Assembly: GCF_003816055.1 (NCBI RefSeq)
Contig: NZ_CP033906.1
Span: 2,914,001 to 2,978,000 of the forward strand
Direction: 5' to 3'
Origin: Bacillus sp. FJAT-42376
GTDB taxonomy: Bacteria; Bacillota; Bacilli; Bacillales; Bacillaceae
DNA length: 64,000 nucleotides
Of this stretch, positions 33,837 through 44,299 are shown one piece after another. The number at the start of each line of letters is the position of its first letter. The stretch's first letter is position 1. The notes under the pieces are model-generated. The model saw nothing but the letters and a program-made list of their open reading frames with translations. It made no database searches and was not told where the DNA came from. Position numbers and translations under genes: made by a program.

Positions 33837-34286
33837 TTAGAGCATTTCCAAAAATCGGCTCGTGATCTCCTCGGTCACTTCTGGAGACCGGCATATAATT
33901 AAAATGGTGTCATCTCCGCAGATGGTTCCCAATATATCATCCCAATCAAGATTATCAATCAGTGCCCCAATCGCATTGGCATTCCCGGGCAGCGTTTTCA
34001 TCACAATCATATGGCCTGCAGAATCCACCTTCACGAAGGCATCGATGAGCGCACGCTTAAGCTTTGCGAGCGGGTTAAACCGCTGATCTGCCGGCAGGCT
34101 GTATTTGTAACGCCCATCGATCATCGGCACCTTCACTAAGTGAAGCTCTTTGATATCTCTGGAGACAGTGGCTTGTGTGACATTATAGCCGGCGCTTTTT
34201 AAGCGGTCGACTAAGTCATCCTGCGTTTCAATTTCATCGTGTGTGATGATTTCTCTGATTTTGATATGTCTTTGCCCTTTGTTCAT
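33837..34286 (-). CDS. ahrC: Arginine repressor AhrC/ArgR
   Basis: A 149-residue arginine-responsive regulator of arginine synthesis and catabolism. N-terminal winged helix ([20 protein letters not shown], recognition helix with [12 protein letters not shown]) and a C-terminal oligomerisation/arginine-binding domain with [21 protein letters not shown], split at the conserved Asp pair. AAGGGGTG precedes ATG 34286. Between yqxC and recN, as in other bacilli. Confidence 0.97.
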   Translation of the reverse strand: MNKGQRHIKIREIITHDEIETQDDLVDRLKSAGYNVTQATVSRDIKELHLVKVPMIDGRYKYSLPADQRFNPLAKLKRALIDAFVKVDSAGHMIVMKTLPGNANAIGALIDNLDWDDILGTICGDDTILIICRSPEVTEEITSRFLEML

Positions 34287-34392
34287 GCGGCACCCCTTAC
34301 TATTCTTATAGCCATCATATGTTTACACCCTCCATGTTAAAGGAAAGCTTTCAAAAAGTACATGCATTTGCCGGTTTTGGCATTCTATGTAA

Positions 34393-34424
34393 AAGCGGAA
34401 TGAAACCAGTGTTTCATTCCGCTT
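34393..34424 (-). terminator. Hairpin overlapping the end of yqxC
   Basis: Perfect 14-bp stem AAGCGGAATGAAAC / GTTTCATTCCGCTT with a 4-nt loop. The yqxC stop codon lies inside the stem. The following T run is short (TTTTA), so termination may be partial or translation-dependent. Confidence 0.7.
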
Positions 34425-35256
34425 CAGGCAAGGATTTCGATTTTAGCTCCTCATGCGCTCTTTTGACAACATCGGTTGTCTGAACAGGAATAACTGAGCT
34501 GCCTTCTTCTTCCTTCCCCGTCCATTTTAAGTGCAGGAGAAATTCGATATTGCCGTCTCCGCCGGTAATGGGGGAGTAAGATAGGTTCATGCAGTCAAAT
34601 CCTTCTTTTAAGGCAAAATCGATCATCCCTGTAATAACGCGTTCGTGAACACCGGGATCTCTGACTATCCCTTTCTTTCCAACCTGATCCCTGCCTGCTT
34701 CAAACTGCGGTTTTACCAGGGCAAGGCAATCGCCTCCCGGAACCAGTATTTTCTTCAGCGCAGGGAGAATCAATCGAAGAGAAATAAAAGACACGTCAAT
34801 CGTTGCAAGCTCGGGAAGCCCTTCCTGAAAATCAGCAGCCTCCGCATAACGGAAATTGGTTCTTTCCATGACAATGACCCTCGGGTCCTGTCTAAGCTTC
34901 CACGCAAGCTGATTATAGCCTACATCCACTGCATACGATTTTATCGCTCCGTTCTGAAGGGCGCAATCCGTAAAGCCTCCAGTGGATGAACCGATATCAA
35001 TCATGATTTTGCCTTCTGCCTGTACGTCGAACTGCTGAAGGGCCTTCTCGAGCTTCAGCCCTCCTCTGCTCACATATGGAAGCACTTTTCCTTTTATCGT
35101 CAGCGGAAGATCCCGGTCTACTTTTTCTCCGGGTTTATCCAATCTCATTTCATTTGCGAAAACAAGTCCTGCCATAACAGCTCTTTTCGCTTTTTCTCTC
35201 GTCTCCATTAATCCTTTTTCGACGAGAAGTACATCCAAACGCTCTTTTTTACTCAT
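34414..35256 (-). CDS. yqxC: TlyA-family rRNA methyltransferase (YqxC)
   Basis: Predicted 2'-O-methyltransferase of ribosomal RNA. The 280-residue protein has an N-terminal S4 RNA-binding domain (RLDVLLVEKGLMETREKAKR region) and an FtsJ-like SAM domain with IDIGSSTGGFTDCALQ, DVSFISLR and a VKPQFEAG motif. AAAGGGC precedes ATG 35256. It starts 3 bp after the dxs stop, so it is in the dxs operon. Confidence 0.95.
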   Translation of the reverse strand: MSKKERLDVLLVEKGLMETREKAKRAVMAGLVFANEMRLDKPGEKVDRDLPLTIKGKVLPYVSRGGLKLEKALQQFDVQAEGKIMIDIGSSTGGFTDCALQNGAIKSYAVDVGYNQLAWKLRQDPRVIVMERTNFRYAEAADFQEGLPELATIDVSFISLRLILPALKKILVPGGDCLALVKPQFEAGRDQVGKKGIVRDPGVHERVITGMIDFALKEGFDCMNLSYSPITGGDGNIEFLLHLKWTGKEEEGSSVIPVQTTDVVKRAHEELKSKSLPEAE

Positions 35257-35258
35257 TA

Positions 35259-37151
35259 TTATGCCCTTTTTTCTTTAAGTGGTGTGATTTTTTTTATAGC
35301 TGCTACTGTTTGTTCAGTCGTCATACCAATTTCATTTAGCAGCTTTGATACGCTGCCGTGTTCAATAAAACGGTCCGGAATTCCCATTCGTTCGATAACG
35401 GCATGATGATACTGGCGTTCATGGGCAAACTCAAGCACTGCACTTCCGAAACCGCCCTGAAGAACAGCTTCCTCAATTGTCAGGATCGGCATATTTTTTC
35501 TCAATAGCCCTTCAAGCATTTCCTCATCCATAGGTTTTATGAAACGCGCATTAACGACTTTAACAGAAACGTTCTGTTTCTCTAAAAGCTCTGCTGCTTC
35601 CATGGCCATTTCAATGGTCGTGCCAAATGTAAGGATAGCTGCATCGCTGCCTTCGCGCAGCACTTCCCAAGAGCCAATCGGAATTTGTTTCAGCTCTTCA
35701 TCCATTTTTACTCCAAGCCCGTTTCCGCGCGGATAGCGCATTGCAATTGGGCCGTCATCGTACGTTAGAGCTGTATGGACCATATGCTGGCCTTCATTTT
35801 CATCTTTTGGCATCATGAGCACCATGTTCGGAAGATGCCGCATAAAGGCAATATCAAATACACCCTGATGGGTCTCTCCATCAGCTCCCACAAGGCCTGC
35901 CCGGTCAATGCCAAAGAAAACATTTAAGTTCTGGCGGCAAACATCGTGAACGACCTGGTCATAAGCCCGCTGCAGGAAGGTGGAATAAATCGCCAGAAAC
36001 GGCTTCATATCCTGGGTTGCAAGTCCGGCAGCCATCGTAACCGCATGCTGCTCGGCAATTCCTACATCATACATGCGGTCCGGGAATTCTTCCGCAAATC
36101 CAAGCAGTTTTGATCCTACAGGCATTGCAGGCGTGACGGCCACAACTCTGCTGTCCTCTCTTGCAATTTTCCGGACGGTTTCACTGACTAATCCACTCCA
36201 GGAAGGAGCGGTGATAACAGGCTTGACGAAATCGCCGGTTTCAATTTTATAGGCTGGTGTACCATGCCAATTCCCCTGTTTGTCAGCTTCTGCCGGCAGA
36301 TAGCCTTTGCCCTTTTTCGTAATGACATGCATAAGGACGGGGCCTTTTGTTTTTTTAGCGTAGGCGAGATTTTCCAGAAGCGCATCGTAATTATGGCCAT
36401 CAATTGGCCCAAGGTAAGTGAACCCCAGTTCCTCAAAAAACACGCCGGATACAAGAAGATATTTTAAGCTGTCTTTAATCCGCTCCGCAGTGGCAGCAAG
36501 TGCCCCTCCAACAGCCGGAATCCGCTTCAGCAGAAGCTCCAGTTCGTCTTTTGCCCACTGGTATTTGCCCGCTGTGCGAAGGCGGCCGAGGACGTTATGA
36601 AGGGCGCCAACGTTTGGCGCGATCGACATTTCATTGTCATTCAGAATGACAATCATATCCTTCTGTTCGTGTCCGATATGGTTGAGCGCTTCCAGGGCCA
36701 TTCCGCCTGTAAGAGCACCGTCTCCGATAATCGGCACAATATAATCGCCGGTCTTTTTCAAATCTCTTGCAAGGACCATTCCCATAGCCGCTGAAAGAGA
36801 GGTAGAGCTGTGCCCGGTTTCCCAGACGTCATGTTCGCTTTCGCTTCTTTTAGGGAAACCGCAAAGCCCCTGATATTGTCTCAAGCTGTCAAATTCGCCT
36901 GCACGGCCTGTTAAAATTTTATGAACGTATGATTGATGTCCGACATCCCATAAAAATTTATCTTTCGGACTGTCAAAAACCTTGTGCAAAGCAATGGTCA
37001 ACTCAACTACTCCCAGGTTCGGGCCGATATGCCCGCCAGTAGCAGCCAGTTTTTCAATTAAAAATTGCCGGATTTCAGCACTTAGTTTTTCGAGTTCATT
37101 ATTTGAAAGCTTTTTCAGGAACCTTGGATTTTTAATCGATAATAGATCCAA
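35259..37151 (-). CDS. dxs: 1-deoxy-D-xylulose-5-phosphate synthase
   Basis: First enzyme of the MEP isoprenoid pathway, condensing pyruvate and glyceraldehyde 3-phosphate with thiamine diphosphate. Motifs: [14 protein letters not shown], the ThDP-binding [15 protein letters not shown] with [20 protein letters not shown], and the transketolase C-terminal region ([15 protein letters not shown]). About 630 residues. I prefer TTG 37151: AAGTGAGTGATC matches 9 of 12 bases of the ideal ribosome site at the right distance, and the family begins MDLLSI. GTG 37160 is the alternative. Confidence 0.97.
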   Translation of the reverse strand: MDLLSIKNPRFLKKLSNNELEKLSAEIRQFLIEKLAATGGHIGPNLGVVELTIALHKVFDSPKDKFLWDVGHQSYVHKILTGRAGEFDSLRQYQGLCGFPKRSESEHDVWETGHSSTSLSAAMGMVLARDLKKTGDYIVPIIGDGALTGGMALEALNHIGHEQKDMIVILNDNEMSIAPNVGALHNVLGRLRTAGKYQWAKDELELLLKRIPAVGGALAATAERIKDSLKYLLVSGVFFEELGFTYLGPIDGHNYDALLENLAYAKKTKGPVLMHVITKKGKGYLPAEADKQGNWHGTPAYKIETGDFVKPVITAPSWSGLVSETVRKIAREDSRVVAVTPAMPVGSKLLGFAEEFPDRMYDVGIAEQHAVTMAAGLATQDMKPFLAIYSTFLQRAYDQVVHDVCRQNLNVFFGIDRAGLVGADGETHQGVFDIAFMRHLPNMVLMMPKDENEGQHMVHTALTYDDGPIAMRYPRGNGLGVKMDEELKQIPIGSWEVLREGSDAAILTFGTTIEMAMEAAELLEKQNVSVKVVNARFIKPMDEEMLEGLLRKNMPILTIEEAVLQGGFGSAVLEFAHERQYHHAVIERMGIPDRFIEHGSVSKLLNEIGMTTEQTVAAIKKITPLKEKRA

Positions 37152-37447
37152 TTGGATCACTCACTTTCGGTAGTTTCTATATTTGCCGTATCTTTTTGTT
37201 TTATCCTATAATCCCCATGTTAAACTACTTTTCCCCTAAAGGAAATCTTTATGGAACCTGAACCATTATATCAGTGTGCGGCTGAAAATCAATGGCGGTT
37301 CCCGTCCATTCGTTTTCAGCAGAAAAACGAAAGCCGCTAGCACTTAAGTGTTAACGGCTGTAAGAGGAAAATATGATGTCCTAAACAACCCATTTTATTT
37401 AGGACATTATAGCACAAAATTTAAAAACAGGCTCTTTTTCCTATCAC

Positions 37448-38332
37448 TCAAGACTCTCTGAGTGCAATAAGGTCCGTCAGATCCTGCAGGAACGTTTGAT
37501 GCATACCAAGGTCCGCCAGTACATTTTTCGCAAGAGCAATATGGGTTTCCAGCTTATCCTTTGCCCCATCGATGGCCAGCAAAGAAGGATACGTTGTTTT
37601 ATGATTGCCTGTATCCGAACCAACGGGTTTGCCGATTTTATCTACTGTCCCTTCAATATCCAAAATATCGTCTCTAATTTGGAAGGCAATTCCGATGTGC
37701 TGGCCGAATGCTCTTATTTTTTCCACTTCCGGCTCTTCAGCATCAGCGAGGATTGCGCCTGCAACAAGACTGAAGGTTAGAAGCTTTGCTGTTTTATGCA
37801 TATGTATATACTCCAGGTCTTCCAATGAAAGGGTTTTTCCTTCCCCCTCCATGTCTGCCACTTGTCCGCCGACCATTCCTTCCGCCCCTGCTGCATGGAC
37901 GAGTTCAGAAATAAGGCGGAGTTTTTTCTCAGGACTCAAAGTTTCATGAGACATAACCGCCTGAAAACTTTGCGTTAAAAGCCCGTCTCCGGCCAAAACG
38001 GCAAGAGCTTCTCCGTACACCTTATGATTAGTCGGTTTGCCTCTCCTAAGATCATCATCATCCATGCATGGCAGATCGTCATGAATTAATGAATAGGTAT
38101 GAATCATTTCCACTGCGCATGCAGCAGGCAGTCCGAGTGATTCTTCTTTTCCAAAGGCCTTGAGAGCGGCAAGAATCAGGATGGGTCTAAGACGTTTTCC
38201 TCCTGCATTAAGGGAATATAGCATCGCTTCTTTAAGCGATTCGGGTGCCTTCAGTTTTTCTATATAAAGCGGCAGCTCTCTTTCCACTAACGCTTTTCTG
38301 CTTGCCATAAAATCCTTAAACAATTCGGACAA
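37448..38332 (-). CDS. ispA: Farnesyl/geranyl diphosphate synthase
   Basis: Chain-elongating prenyltransferase making farnesyl diphosphate for quinones and undecaprenyl phosphate. Both Asp-rich motifs are present: DDLPCMDDDDLRRGKPTNH and IRDDILD. GGKRLRP and the GMVGGQVADM signature confirm the short-chain bacterial class. Start TTG 38332 lies 9 nt after AGGAGG, which is inside the end of xseB; this gives 294 residues, the normal size, whereas ATG 38380 lies within xseB. Confidence 0.96.
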   Translation of the reverse strand: MSELFKDFMASRKALVERELPLYIEKLKAPESLKEAMLYSLNAGGKRLRPILILAALKAFGKEESLGLPAACAVEMIHTYSLIHDDLPCMDDDDLRRGKPTNHKVYGEALAVLAGDGLLTQSFQAVMSHETLSPEKKLRLISELVHAAGAEGMVGGQVADMEGEGKTLSLEDLEYIHMHKTAKLLTFSLVAGAILADAEEPEVEKIRAFGQHIGIAFQIRDDILDIEGTVDKIGKPVGSDTGNHKTTYPSLLAIDGAKDKLETHIALAKNVLADLGMHQTFLQDLTDLIALRES

Positions 38333-38333
38333 G

Positions 38334-38576
38334 TTATTCTTCCTCCTGAATTTCGAAAGGCTCAAGCTCTCCGCCTTCACGAAGAATATAATCCATTTGT
38401 TTCTCCACTTTTTGAAGTTTATCGTGGCAAAGCTTCGAAAGCTTCATACCGTCTTGAAAAAAGCTGATGGCCTTCTCAAGCGGCACATCCCCCTCTTCAA
38501 GCTTTCCGACAATTTCTTCAAGCTGTTCCATCGCCTCTTCAAATGAAAGCTCTTCAGCAGCCGTTTTTTTACTCAT
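38334..38576 (-). CDS. xseB: Exodeoxyribonuclease VII small subunit
   Basis: An 80-residue helical subunit of exonuclease VII; the pattern [20 protein letters not shown] followed by [20 protein letters not shown] is diagnostic. Start ATG 38576 overlaps the end of xseA by 8 nt with GGAGAG upstream. Longer in-frame versions lack a ribosome site. Confidence 0.96.
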   Translation of the reverse strand: MSKKTAAEELSFEEAMEQLEEIVGKLEEGDVPLEKAISFFQDGMKLSKLCHDKLQKVEKQMDYILREGGELEPFEIQEEE

Positions 38577-39918
38577 CGTTTCTCTCCACCTTCTCCATGA
38601 CTTCACATAAAAGGGTTCCATCCTGAAGTCTTACTGTTACTTTGTCTCCCTCAGATGTACCGTTGACGGATTTAATCAGCCGATCTTCTTTATAAACCAG
38701 GCTGTATCCCCGCTCCATAATCCTTAAAGGATTAAGCGCATTAAGTTTTTCAAGGGAATGCTGAAACTCTTTTTGCTTTCCGGCAAGAATTTGGGACATC
38801 TCTCTCGTGAGGGCTCTCACAGTCTGCTCATGGCGCTGCACAGCAGCATTTGCCTGCGTTCTTGGATGAACACGCTGCAGGCGGCGTTCGTTATTTTGAA
38901 ACCGGTCTTTCTTTAGATGGAGGGTCCTCGTTATTTCCTTCTGTAAACTTTCAACCAAACCATCGAGCTGCTGTTCTTTTTGTTCATAAAGCTGCTTCGG
39001 GTATCGGAATGCATAGGACCTCATATAGGATTTAAGCCGCTCTTGATCCTTTGTGACCTTTTCCTGAATCGCTCTCATTAACCTGGCCTTGCGAACCGAT
39101 ACTTTTTCCAGAAGATCTGCAAAATGAGGAACAGCGAGCTCTGCAGCCCCGGTCGGAGTAGGAGCCCGCAGATCGGACACAAAATCAGCAATCGTATAAT
39201 CGGTCTCATGCCCGACCGCAGAGATAACGGGAACTTCAGAATCAAAAATAGCTCTGGCGACAATTTCTTCGTTAAAAGCCCAAAGCTCTTCAATGGAGCC
39301 TCCGCCGCGGCCAACAATCAGCGTATCAATGGTGCCCATGCGATTTGCCTCTTTAATTGCTGAAGCCACTGATTTGCCGGCATTCACTCCCTGGACCAGG
39401 GCAGGAAGAATGATGACTTTCACAAGCGGATATCTTCTTTTAACCGTAATTAAAATATCCCTTATGGCAGCGCCGGTCGGAGAAGTCACTACCCCGATCG
39501 TCTGCGGAAATGCCGGAATAGGCTTTTTGAACTTTTCGTCAAAAAGCCCTTCCTTTTGCAGATTTCTCTTTAGTTCTTCGTAAGCAAGGTACAAACTCCC
39601 GATTCCGTCCGGCTGCATTTCCTTTGCATAAATCTGATACTGTCCGCTTTGTTCATACACACTGATTTCTCCGCGGAGAAGGACTTTCATCCCGTTTTCA
39701 GGGCGGAATTTCATATTTTTATTCTGACTTGAAAACATGACACCCAAAATACGGGACTGCTCGTCCTTCAAAGTGAAATAAAGATGACCCCTTGAATGAA
39801 TTTTCACATTGGAAAGTTCACCTTTCACCCATATATCACGGAGATGCGGGTCCACATCAAACTTTCTTTTGATATATTTTGTCAAGGCTGTTACCGTTAC
39901 ATGCTTTATTTCGCTCAT
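38569..39918 (-). CDS. xseA: Exodeoxyribonuclease VII large subunit
   Basis: Catalytic subunit degrading single-stranded DNA. N-terminal OB fold ([20 protein letters not shown]), catalytic core with [26 protein letters not shown] and [13 protein letters not shown], then a long coiled-coil arm and a final [17 protein letters not shown] domain. Start ATG 39918 follows AAAGGAGG; 449 residues, as in the family. Confidence 0.97.
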   Translation of the reverse strand: MSEIKHVTVTALTKYIKRKFDVDPHLRDIWVKGELSNVKIHSRGHLYFTLKDEQSRILGVMFSSQNKNMKFRPENGMKVLLRGEISVYEQSGQYQIYAKEMQPDGIGSLYLAYEELKRNLQKEGLFDEKFKKPIPAFPQTIGVVTSPTGAAIRDILITVKRRYPLVKVIILPALVQGVNAGKSVASAIKEANRMGTIDTLIVGRGGGSIEELWAFNEEIVARAIFDSEVPVISAVGHETDYTIADFVSDLRAPTPTGAAELAVPHFADLLEKVSVRKARLMRAIQEKVTKDQERLKSYMRSYAFRYPKQLYEQKEQQLDGLVESLQKEITRTLHLKKDRFQNNERRLQRVHPRTQANAAVQRHEQTVRALTREMSQILAGKQKEFQHSLEKLNALNPLRIMERGYSLVYKEDRLIKSVNGTSEGDKVTVRLQDGTLLCEVMEKVERNDE

Positions 39919-39950
39919 GGCGCCCCTCCTTTCCATCCTGCAGATGCAGG

Positions 39951-40802
39951 TTAAAGAAGCGTATTTTTAGCTGCTTCTACTGTATTATGGGCGAGCATTG
40001 TGATGGTCATAGGCCCTACTCCGCCTGGTACAGGAGTGATATAGGAAGCGACTTCCTTCGCTTCTTCAAATGCCACATCACCGCAAAGCTTTCCTTGTTC
40101 ATTGCGGTTCATGCCAACGTCAATCACGACGGCACCCGGTTTGATATCGTTCCCAGTAATCAGATTAGCGCGTCCAGCCGCCACAACTAATATATCCGCC
40201 TGCCTTGTCATGTCAGATAAGTTTTCTGTTCTGGAATGACAATAAGAAACAGTGGCATTCTCTTTAAGCAAAAGCTGCCCTACGGGTTTCCCGACAATAT
40301 TGCTTCTGCCGACAACCACTGCGTGTTTGCCAGCAGGGGTAATCCCCTTAATGCGCAGCATTTCCATTATTCCTGCTGGAGTGCAGGACAAAAAACATTT
40401 TTGGCCTGTCAGCATTTTGCCCAGGTTTACCGGATGGAAACCGTCGACATCTTTCTCAGGGGAAATCTTTTCAATCACTGCTATCTCATCAATATGATTC
40501 GGAAGAGGAAGCTGCACAAGAATGCCGTGATAGTTCTGATCTTCATTATACTGGCCAATTACATCGAGAAGTTCTTCCTCTGTTAGTGATTCGGGGAATT
40601 GTTCCAATTTAAACCGGATGCCGATCTCCTCGGAAGCCTTCTTTTTCCCTTTTATGTAAGAAAGAGATGCAGGGTTGTCACCTACAAGAATAATCACAAG
40701 CCCCGGATGCACCCCTTTTTGCTTCAGTGCCGTTACTTCGTTTGCCAGACTATCTCTCGTTTGTTTTGCTATTTCTGTTCCGCTGATGATTGAAGCAGTC
40801 AT
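39951..40802 (-). CDS. folD: FolD: methylenetetrahydrofolate dehydrogenase/cyclohydrolase
   Basis: Bifunctional one-carbon enzyme interconverting 5,10-methylene- and 10-formyl-tetrahydrofolate with NADP. Motifs: [14 protein letters not shown] (catalytic Lys), [35 protein letters not shown] (Rossmann) and [11 protein letters not shown]. Start ATG 40802 after GGAGG; 283 residues. Confidence 0.98.
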   Translation of the reverse strand: MTASIISGTEIAKQTRDSLANEVTALKQKGVHPGLVIILVGDNPASLSYIKGKKKASEEIGIRFKLEQFPESLTEEELLDVIGQYNEDQNYHGILVQLPLPNHIDEIAVIEKISPEKDVDGFHPVNLGKMLTGQKCFLSCTPAGIMEMLRIKGITPAGKHAVVVGRSNIVGKPVGQLLLKENATVSYCHSRTENLSDMTRQADILVVAAGRANLITGNDIKPGAVVIDVGMNRNEQGKLCGDVAFEEAKEVASYITPVPGGVGPMTITMLAHNTVEAAKNTLL

Positions 40803-40822
40803 TTTGCCTTCCTCCAAACTGT

Positions 40823-41218
40823 TTAGATGGTTTCAATGTCTTTTCTAATGTTAGAAAGTACCCCATTTACAAAACGGCTTGATTGATCGTCACCAAATGC
40901 TTTTGCCAGTTCAATCGCTTCGTCAATTGAAACAGAAGCCGGAATCCCATCTTCATATTTCATCTCATAAGCAGCCAGACGAAGAATGCCTCTGTCAACA
41001 TTTGCAAGTCTATCCAGCTTCCAATTAACAAGATGAGGTTTGATCAATGCATCAATCTCCTCTATATGAGAGATTGTTCCTGTTACAAGTTCGCGTGTAA
41101 AGGAATTAATTTCATCTTCATCGAATGCGTGCTGCAAAGCATCGGCTGGATCAATTTGGCTCACATCTATCTGAAATAATGCCTGTAAAGCTTTTTCTCG
41201 CGCTGCTCTTCTGTTCAT
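40823..41218 (-). CDS. nusB: Transcription antitermination factor NusB
   Basis: A 131-residue RNA-binding factor for rRNA antitermination. All-helical, with the Arg-rich start NRRAAREKALQALFQID and the C-terminal SVDEAIELAKAFG-like segment (VSIDEAIELAKAFGDDQSSRFVNG, given here in part). AAAGGAG precedes ATG 41218. Directly upstream of folD. Confidence 0.97.
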   Translation of the reverse strand: MNRRAAREKALQALFQIDVSQIDPADALQHAFDEDEINSFTRELVTGTISHIEEIDALIKPHLVNWKLDRLANVDRGILRLAAYEMKYEDGIPASVSIDEAIELAKAFGDDQSSRFVNGVLSNIRKDIETI

Positions 41219-41403
41219 TCTATTTCTGCTCCTTTAAAATACGTTTATGTCCATTCATTTTATCCATGTCCATGTCTAGCCAAATCATATCATAATTTTG
41301 AACGCGAATCACTTCCAAAATACGCATTTTTGCACAGGAACCGAATAAAAGCACTTTTTTCACCCTGAACATTCGTCATTTAATTTTATCGTTCTATTCA
41401 TGC

Positions 41404-41427
41404 AAAAAGGACTGCATTAAGCAGTCC
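41404..41427 (-). terminator. Terminator after yqhY
   Basis: Minus-strand stem GGACTGC / GCAGTCC with a 5-nt loop and TTTTT. Confidence 0.9.
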
Positions 41428-41452
41428 AGTTTGTAAGTGAGATAAATCCCGA

Positions 41453-41860
41453 TTACATTTCCTGATCAATCTCTACTTCAGGAGTTTTAGTATCAAAAAG
41501 AATTCCGACAACATGCACATTAATTTCCGTTATGTCAAGAGCTGTCATCGTAAGCAAAGCCTGACGGATGTTATCCTGAATGGATTGGGCCACATTTGGA
41601 ATGGATACACCAAATGCCATTGTGCAATAAATATCAATGGAAATGCCTTCTTCCGACAAATCCACTTTTACCCCTTTGCCGTGGTTTTTTTTACCAAGTC
41701 GCTCCGCTACGCCCGAAGCAAAATTACCGCGCATATTTCCTACACCTTCAACTTCAGAAGCGGCAATTCCTGCAATCACCTCAATGACTTCCGGTGCAAT
41801 TTCCACTTTCCCAAGTGTACTGTCTTCCTGGTTCATTTCAAGTAAACGATTTTCCTTCAT
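41453..41860 (-). CDS. yqhY: Asp23/Gls24 family protein YqhY
   Basis: A 135-residue Asp23-family protein (KVEIAPEVIEVIAGIAASEV near the start, ending with conserved TEINVHVVGI). In Bacillus, YqhY is linked to acetyl-CoA carboxylase and tuning of fatty-acid synthesis. ATG 41860 is preceded by GGAGGTGCAGG; ATG 41878 is an alternative with no ribosome site. It follows accC by 22 bp, so it shares the accBC transcript. Confidence 0.92.
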   Translation of the reverse strand: MKENRLLEMNQEDSTLGKVEIAPEVIEVIAGIAASEVEGVGNMRGNFASGVAERLGKKNHGKGVKVDLSEEGISIDIYCTMAFGVSIPNVAQSIQDNIRQALLTMTALDITEINVHVVGILFDTKTPEVEIDQEM

Positions 41861-41882
41861 ATGTTCCTGCACCTCCATAGGA

Positions 41883-43235
41883 TTAAGTTTCCATTAACGG
41901 ATACAATTCCAGAAACTTGGTGTTAAAATTTCCGCTTTTGAACGTTTCATGCTCCAGCAATTTCAAATGGAAAGGGATCGTTGTATATACGCCTTCAATG
42001 ACAAATTCACTAAGAGCACGTCTCATTCTGGCAATCGCTTCTTCTCTTGTTTCCCCATATGTAATCAGTTTCGCAATCATGGAGTCATAGTATGGAGGAA
42101 TCGAATAGCCCGGATATACTGCTGAATCAACCCGTACACCAAGTCCGCCCGGCGGCAGATACATTTCAATTTTCCCTGGAGAAGGCATAAAGTTTTTGGA
42201 AGGGTTCTCTGCATTAATACGGCATTCCATTGCCCAGCCTTTAAATTGCACATCTTCCTGCCTTAATCCGAGAGCTTCTCCAGAAGCCACTTTGATTTGC
42301 TCTTTAATCAAATCTGTACCAGTGACCATCTCTGTAACGGGATGTTCTACCTGTATTCTCGTATTCATTTCCATGAAATAGTATTTTTGTTCATTATAAT
42401 CAAAAATGAACTCAACTGTTCCCGCTCCTGTATAAGCCACTGCTTCTGCAGCACGTACTGCAGCCAGTCCCATTTTTTCACGCATCTCAGGGTCCAGAGC
42501 AGGTGACGGCGATTCTTCTACGAGCTTCTGCAGCCTGCGCTGAATGGTGCAGTCACGCTCTCCAAGATGGATTGTGTTTCCATGGGAATCTGCCATAACC
42601 TGAATTTCAACATGGCGGAAATCTTCTATAAATTTTTCAATGTATACACCCGGGTTTCCAAAGGCTGTTTCTGCTTCCTGCTGTGTAATGCGGATTCCTT
42701 TTTCAAGATCCTTCTGGTCTCTTGCCACTCGGATTCCTTTTCCGCCGCCGCCTGCAGTAGCCTTTATAATAACCGGATACCCTATTTCATCCGCTAAAGA
42801 AACCGCTTCTTCTATATTTTTAATAATTCCTTTTGAGCCGGGAACAATCGGAACATTTGCTGCACGCATCGTTTCCCGCGCTACATCTTTTGTGCCCATT
42901 TTAGAAATGGCTTCCGGACTCGGCCCGACAAACGTAATGCTGCATTCTCTGCACAGCTCGGCAAAATCAGCATTTTCCGCAAGAAAACCGTATCCTGGAT
43001 GAATCGCATCAGCTCCTGTTAAATTCGCGACACTGATGATATTTGTAAAGTTTAAATAGCTGTCCTTAGAAGAAGTGGGTCCAATACAATACGCTTCATC
43101 TGCAAGCTGAACGTGCAGGGCATCTCTGTCCGCTTCAGAAAAAACAGCCACCGTTTCAATTTCGAGCTCTTTGCATGCCCTAATGATTCTGACTGCTATT
43201 TCTCCCCTATTGGCAATGAGTAATTTCTTAATCAT
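41883..43235 (-). CDS. accC: Biotin carboxylase subunit of acetyl-CoA carboxylase
   Basis: ATP-dependent carboxylation of biotin on AccB, first step of fatty-acid synthesis. The 450-residue ATP-grasp enzyme shows [18 protein letters not shown], the Gly-rich loop [30 protein letters not shown] and a C-terminal RMRRALSEF segment. AAGGAG precedes ATG 43235. Operon accB-accC-yqhY. Confidence 0.98.
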   Translation of the reverse strand: MIKKLLIANRGEIAVRIIRACKELEIETVAVFSEADRDALHVQLADEAYCIGPTSSKDSYLNFTNIISVANLTGADAIHPGYGFLAENADFAELCRECSITFVGPSPEAISKMGTKDVARETMRAANVPIVPGSKGIIKNIEEAVSLADEIGYPVIIKATAGGGGKGIRVARDQKDLEKGIRITQQEAETAFGNPGVYIEKFIEDFRHVEIQVMADSHGNTIHLGERDCTIQRRLQKLVEESPSPALDPEMREKMGLAAVRAAEAVAYTGAGTVEFIFDYNEQKYYFMEMNTRIQVEHPVTEMVTGTDLIKEQIKVASGEALGLRQEDVQFKGWAMECRINAENPSKNFMPSPGKIEMYLPPGGLGVRVDSAVYPGYSIPPYYDSMIAKLITYGETREEAIARMRRALSEFVIEGVYTTIPFHLKLLEHETFKSGNFNTKFLELYPLMET

Positions 43236-43248
43236 AACAGTTCGCTCC

Positions 43249-43749
43249 TTATTCAGGCTTTACGAGGAACAGAGGCTGGCCGTATTCTACTAGCTGACCG
43301 TTTTCCGCCAGAATTTCCACGATTTCTCCTTTAGTTTCTGCTTCAATTTCATTAAACAGCTTCATTGCTTCTACAATACATACGACGGAATCATTTTTTA
43401 CTTTTGAACCGATTTCGACATAATTTCCTGACTCAGGTGATGAAGCTGCATAGAAGGTTCCAACCATTGGGGAAGTAATCTTCACCAGGTTTTCATCTTG
43501 AGCCGGAGCAGAGGTTTGCTTCTCTTCTGCTTTAGGCTGTACTTGCTCAGCCTGGTGATTGGCGGCCTGAGCCGGTGCTGCTGCCTGAACAGGTGCATCT
43601 GCCTGCGGCTGAACTGGAAGACTGTAAACAGCTTCTGGCGCTGACTTTTTCAGCAAAAGCTTTGCACCTTCATTTTCGTATGTAAATTCGTCAATTGAAG
43701 ATTGGTCGATTAACTTGATCAGTTCCCGAATCTCCTGGATTTTCAACAT
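43249..43749 (-). CDS. accB: Biotin carboxyl carrier protein of acetyl-CoA carboxylase
   Basis: A 166-residue carrier. Short N-terminal helix, an Ala/Pro/Gln-rich flexible linker (residues ~45-85), then the biotinyl domain with the biotin-accepting Lys in [10 protein letters not shown] and the thumb segment [22 protein letters not shown] precedes ATG 43749. Confidence 0.98.
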   Translation of the reverse strand: MLKIQEIRELIKLIDQSSIDEFTYENEGAKLLLKKSAPEAVYSLPVQPQADAPVQAAAPAQAANHQAEQVQPKAEEKQTSAPAQDENLVKITSPMVGTFYAASSPESGNYVEIGSKVKNDSVVCIVEAMKLFNEIEAETKGEIVEILAENGQLVEYGQPLFLVKPE

Positions 43750-43787
43750 AAACTGGCACCCCTTATTGGAAAGTTACGTGATATTTT

Positions 43788-43805
43788 CTAGATATTATCA
43801 TCTAG
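43788..43805. promoter_or_regulatory. 18-bp dyad in the accB 5' region
   Basis: CTAGAT-ATTATC-ATCTAG lies 39 bp before the accB start. The first half with its flank (TTAGTACTAGAT on the minus strand) weakly recalls the FapR operator, but the match is poor. Function unassigned. Confidence 0.35.
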
Positions 43806-44109
43806 TACTAAAAGCAAGTCTCATGAACATCTTACGATACTATGCAAGCTTAATTCAACTTAAATCAATCCGCTATCCGACTTTTTGATTAATCCTGATT
43901 CTTAGTCCCCTTCTCATTATAGTCGAAATATCATCTTTTTGAAACGCTCTCATTTTAATCATACTTTACATGGCAGAATCCTTCATAGCAAGGCTGCACC
44001 CGGGAGAACAGAGAAAAAGGCATCAGCCATCTGCCTATTTATCCTTTCATGATCCGGCTGAGCCTATATCCCCTTTTTCATTTCAATTAAAATAGACGCT
44101 GCTAAAGCA
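43806..44109. other. Gene-free accB upstream region
   Basis: About 300 bp with no supported gene; AT-rich near accB, where the accBC promoter must lie. I could not single out -35/-10 elements with confidence. Confidence 0.4.
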
Positions 44110-44237
44110 TGATGTTGGTTTTTACCACCCGATGATTGGGGTCTCAGCGTGACAGGTGAAATACCGCAGGTGCAAAGCGTCGAGGACCGTCCGTCCCGCG
44201 CCTGCTAACTGCATTCAGCAGCCAAGTTTAACAGAGC
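44110..44237 (-). repeat. Dispersed intergenic repeat, copy B
   Basis: On the minus strand it starts GCTCTGTTAAACTTGGCTG, then CTGAATGCAGTTAGCAGGCG, matching copies A (11664) and C (58208). The far end is more diverged, so that boundary is approximate. Confidence 0.7.
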
Positions 44238-44239
44238 GT

Positions 44240-44281
44240 AAAAATAAAATAAATCAGCCTGCACCATGTTGGCAGGCTGAT
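44240..44281 (-). terminator. Terminator after spoIIIAH
   Basis: Minus-strand stem ATCAGCCTGC / GCAGGCTGAT, 9-nt loop, then a T-rich tract. It ends the spoIIIA operon. Confidence 0.9.
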
Positions 44282-44299
44282 GAATCCATCTATATTTAC

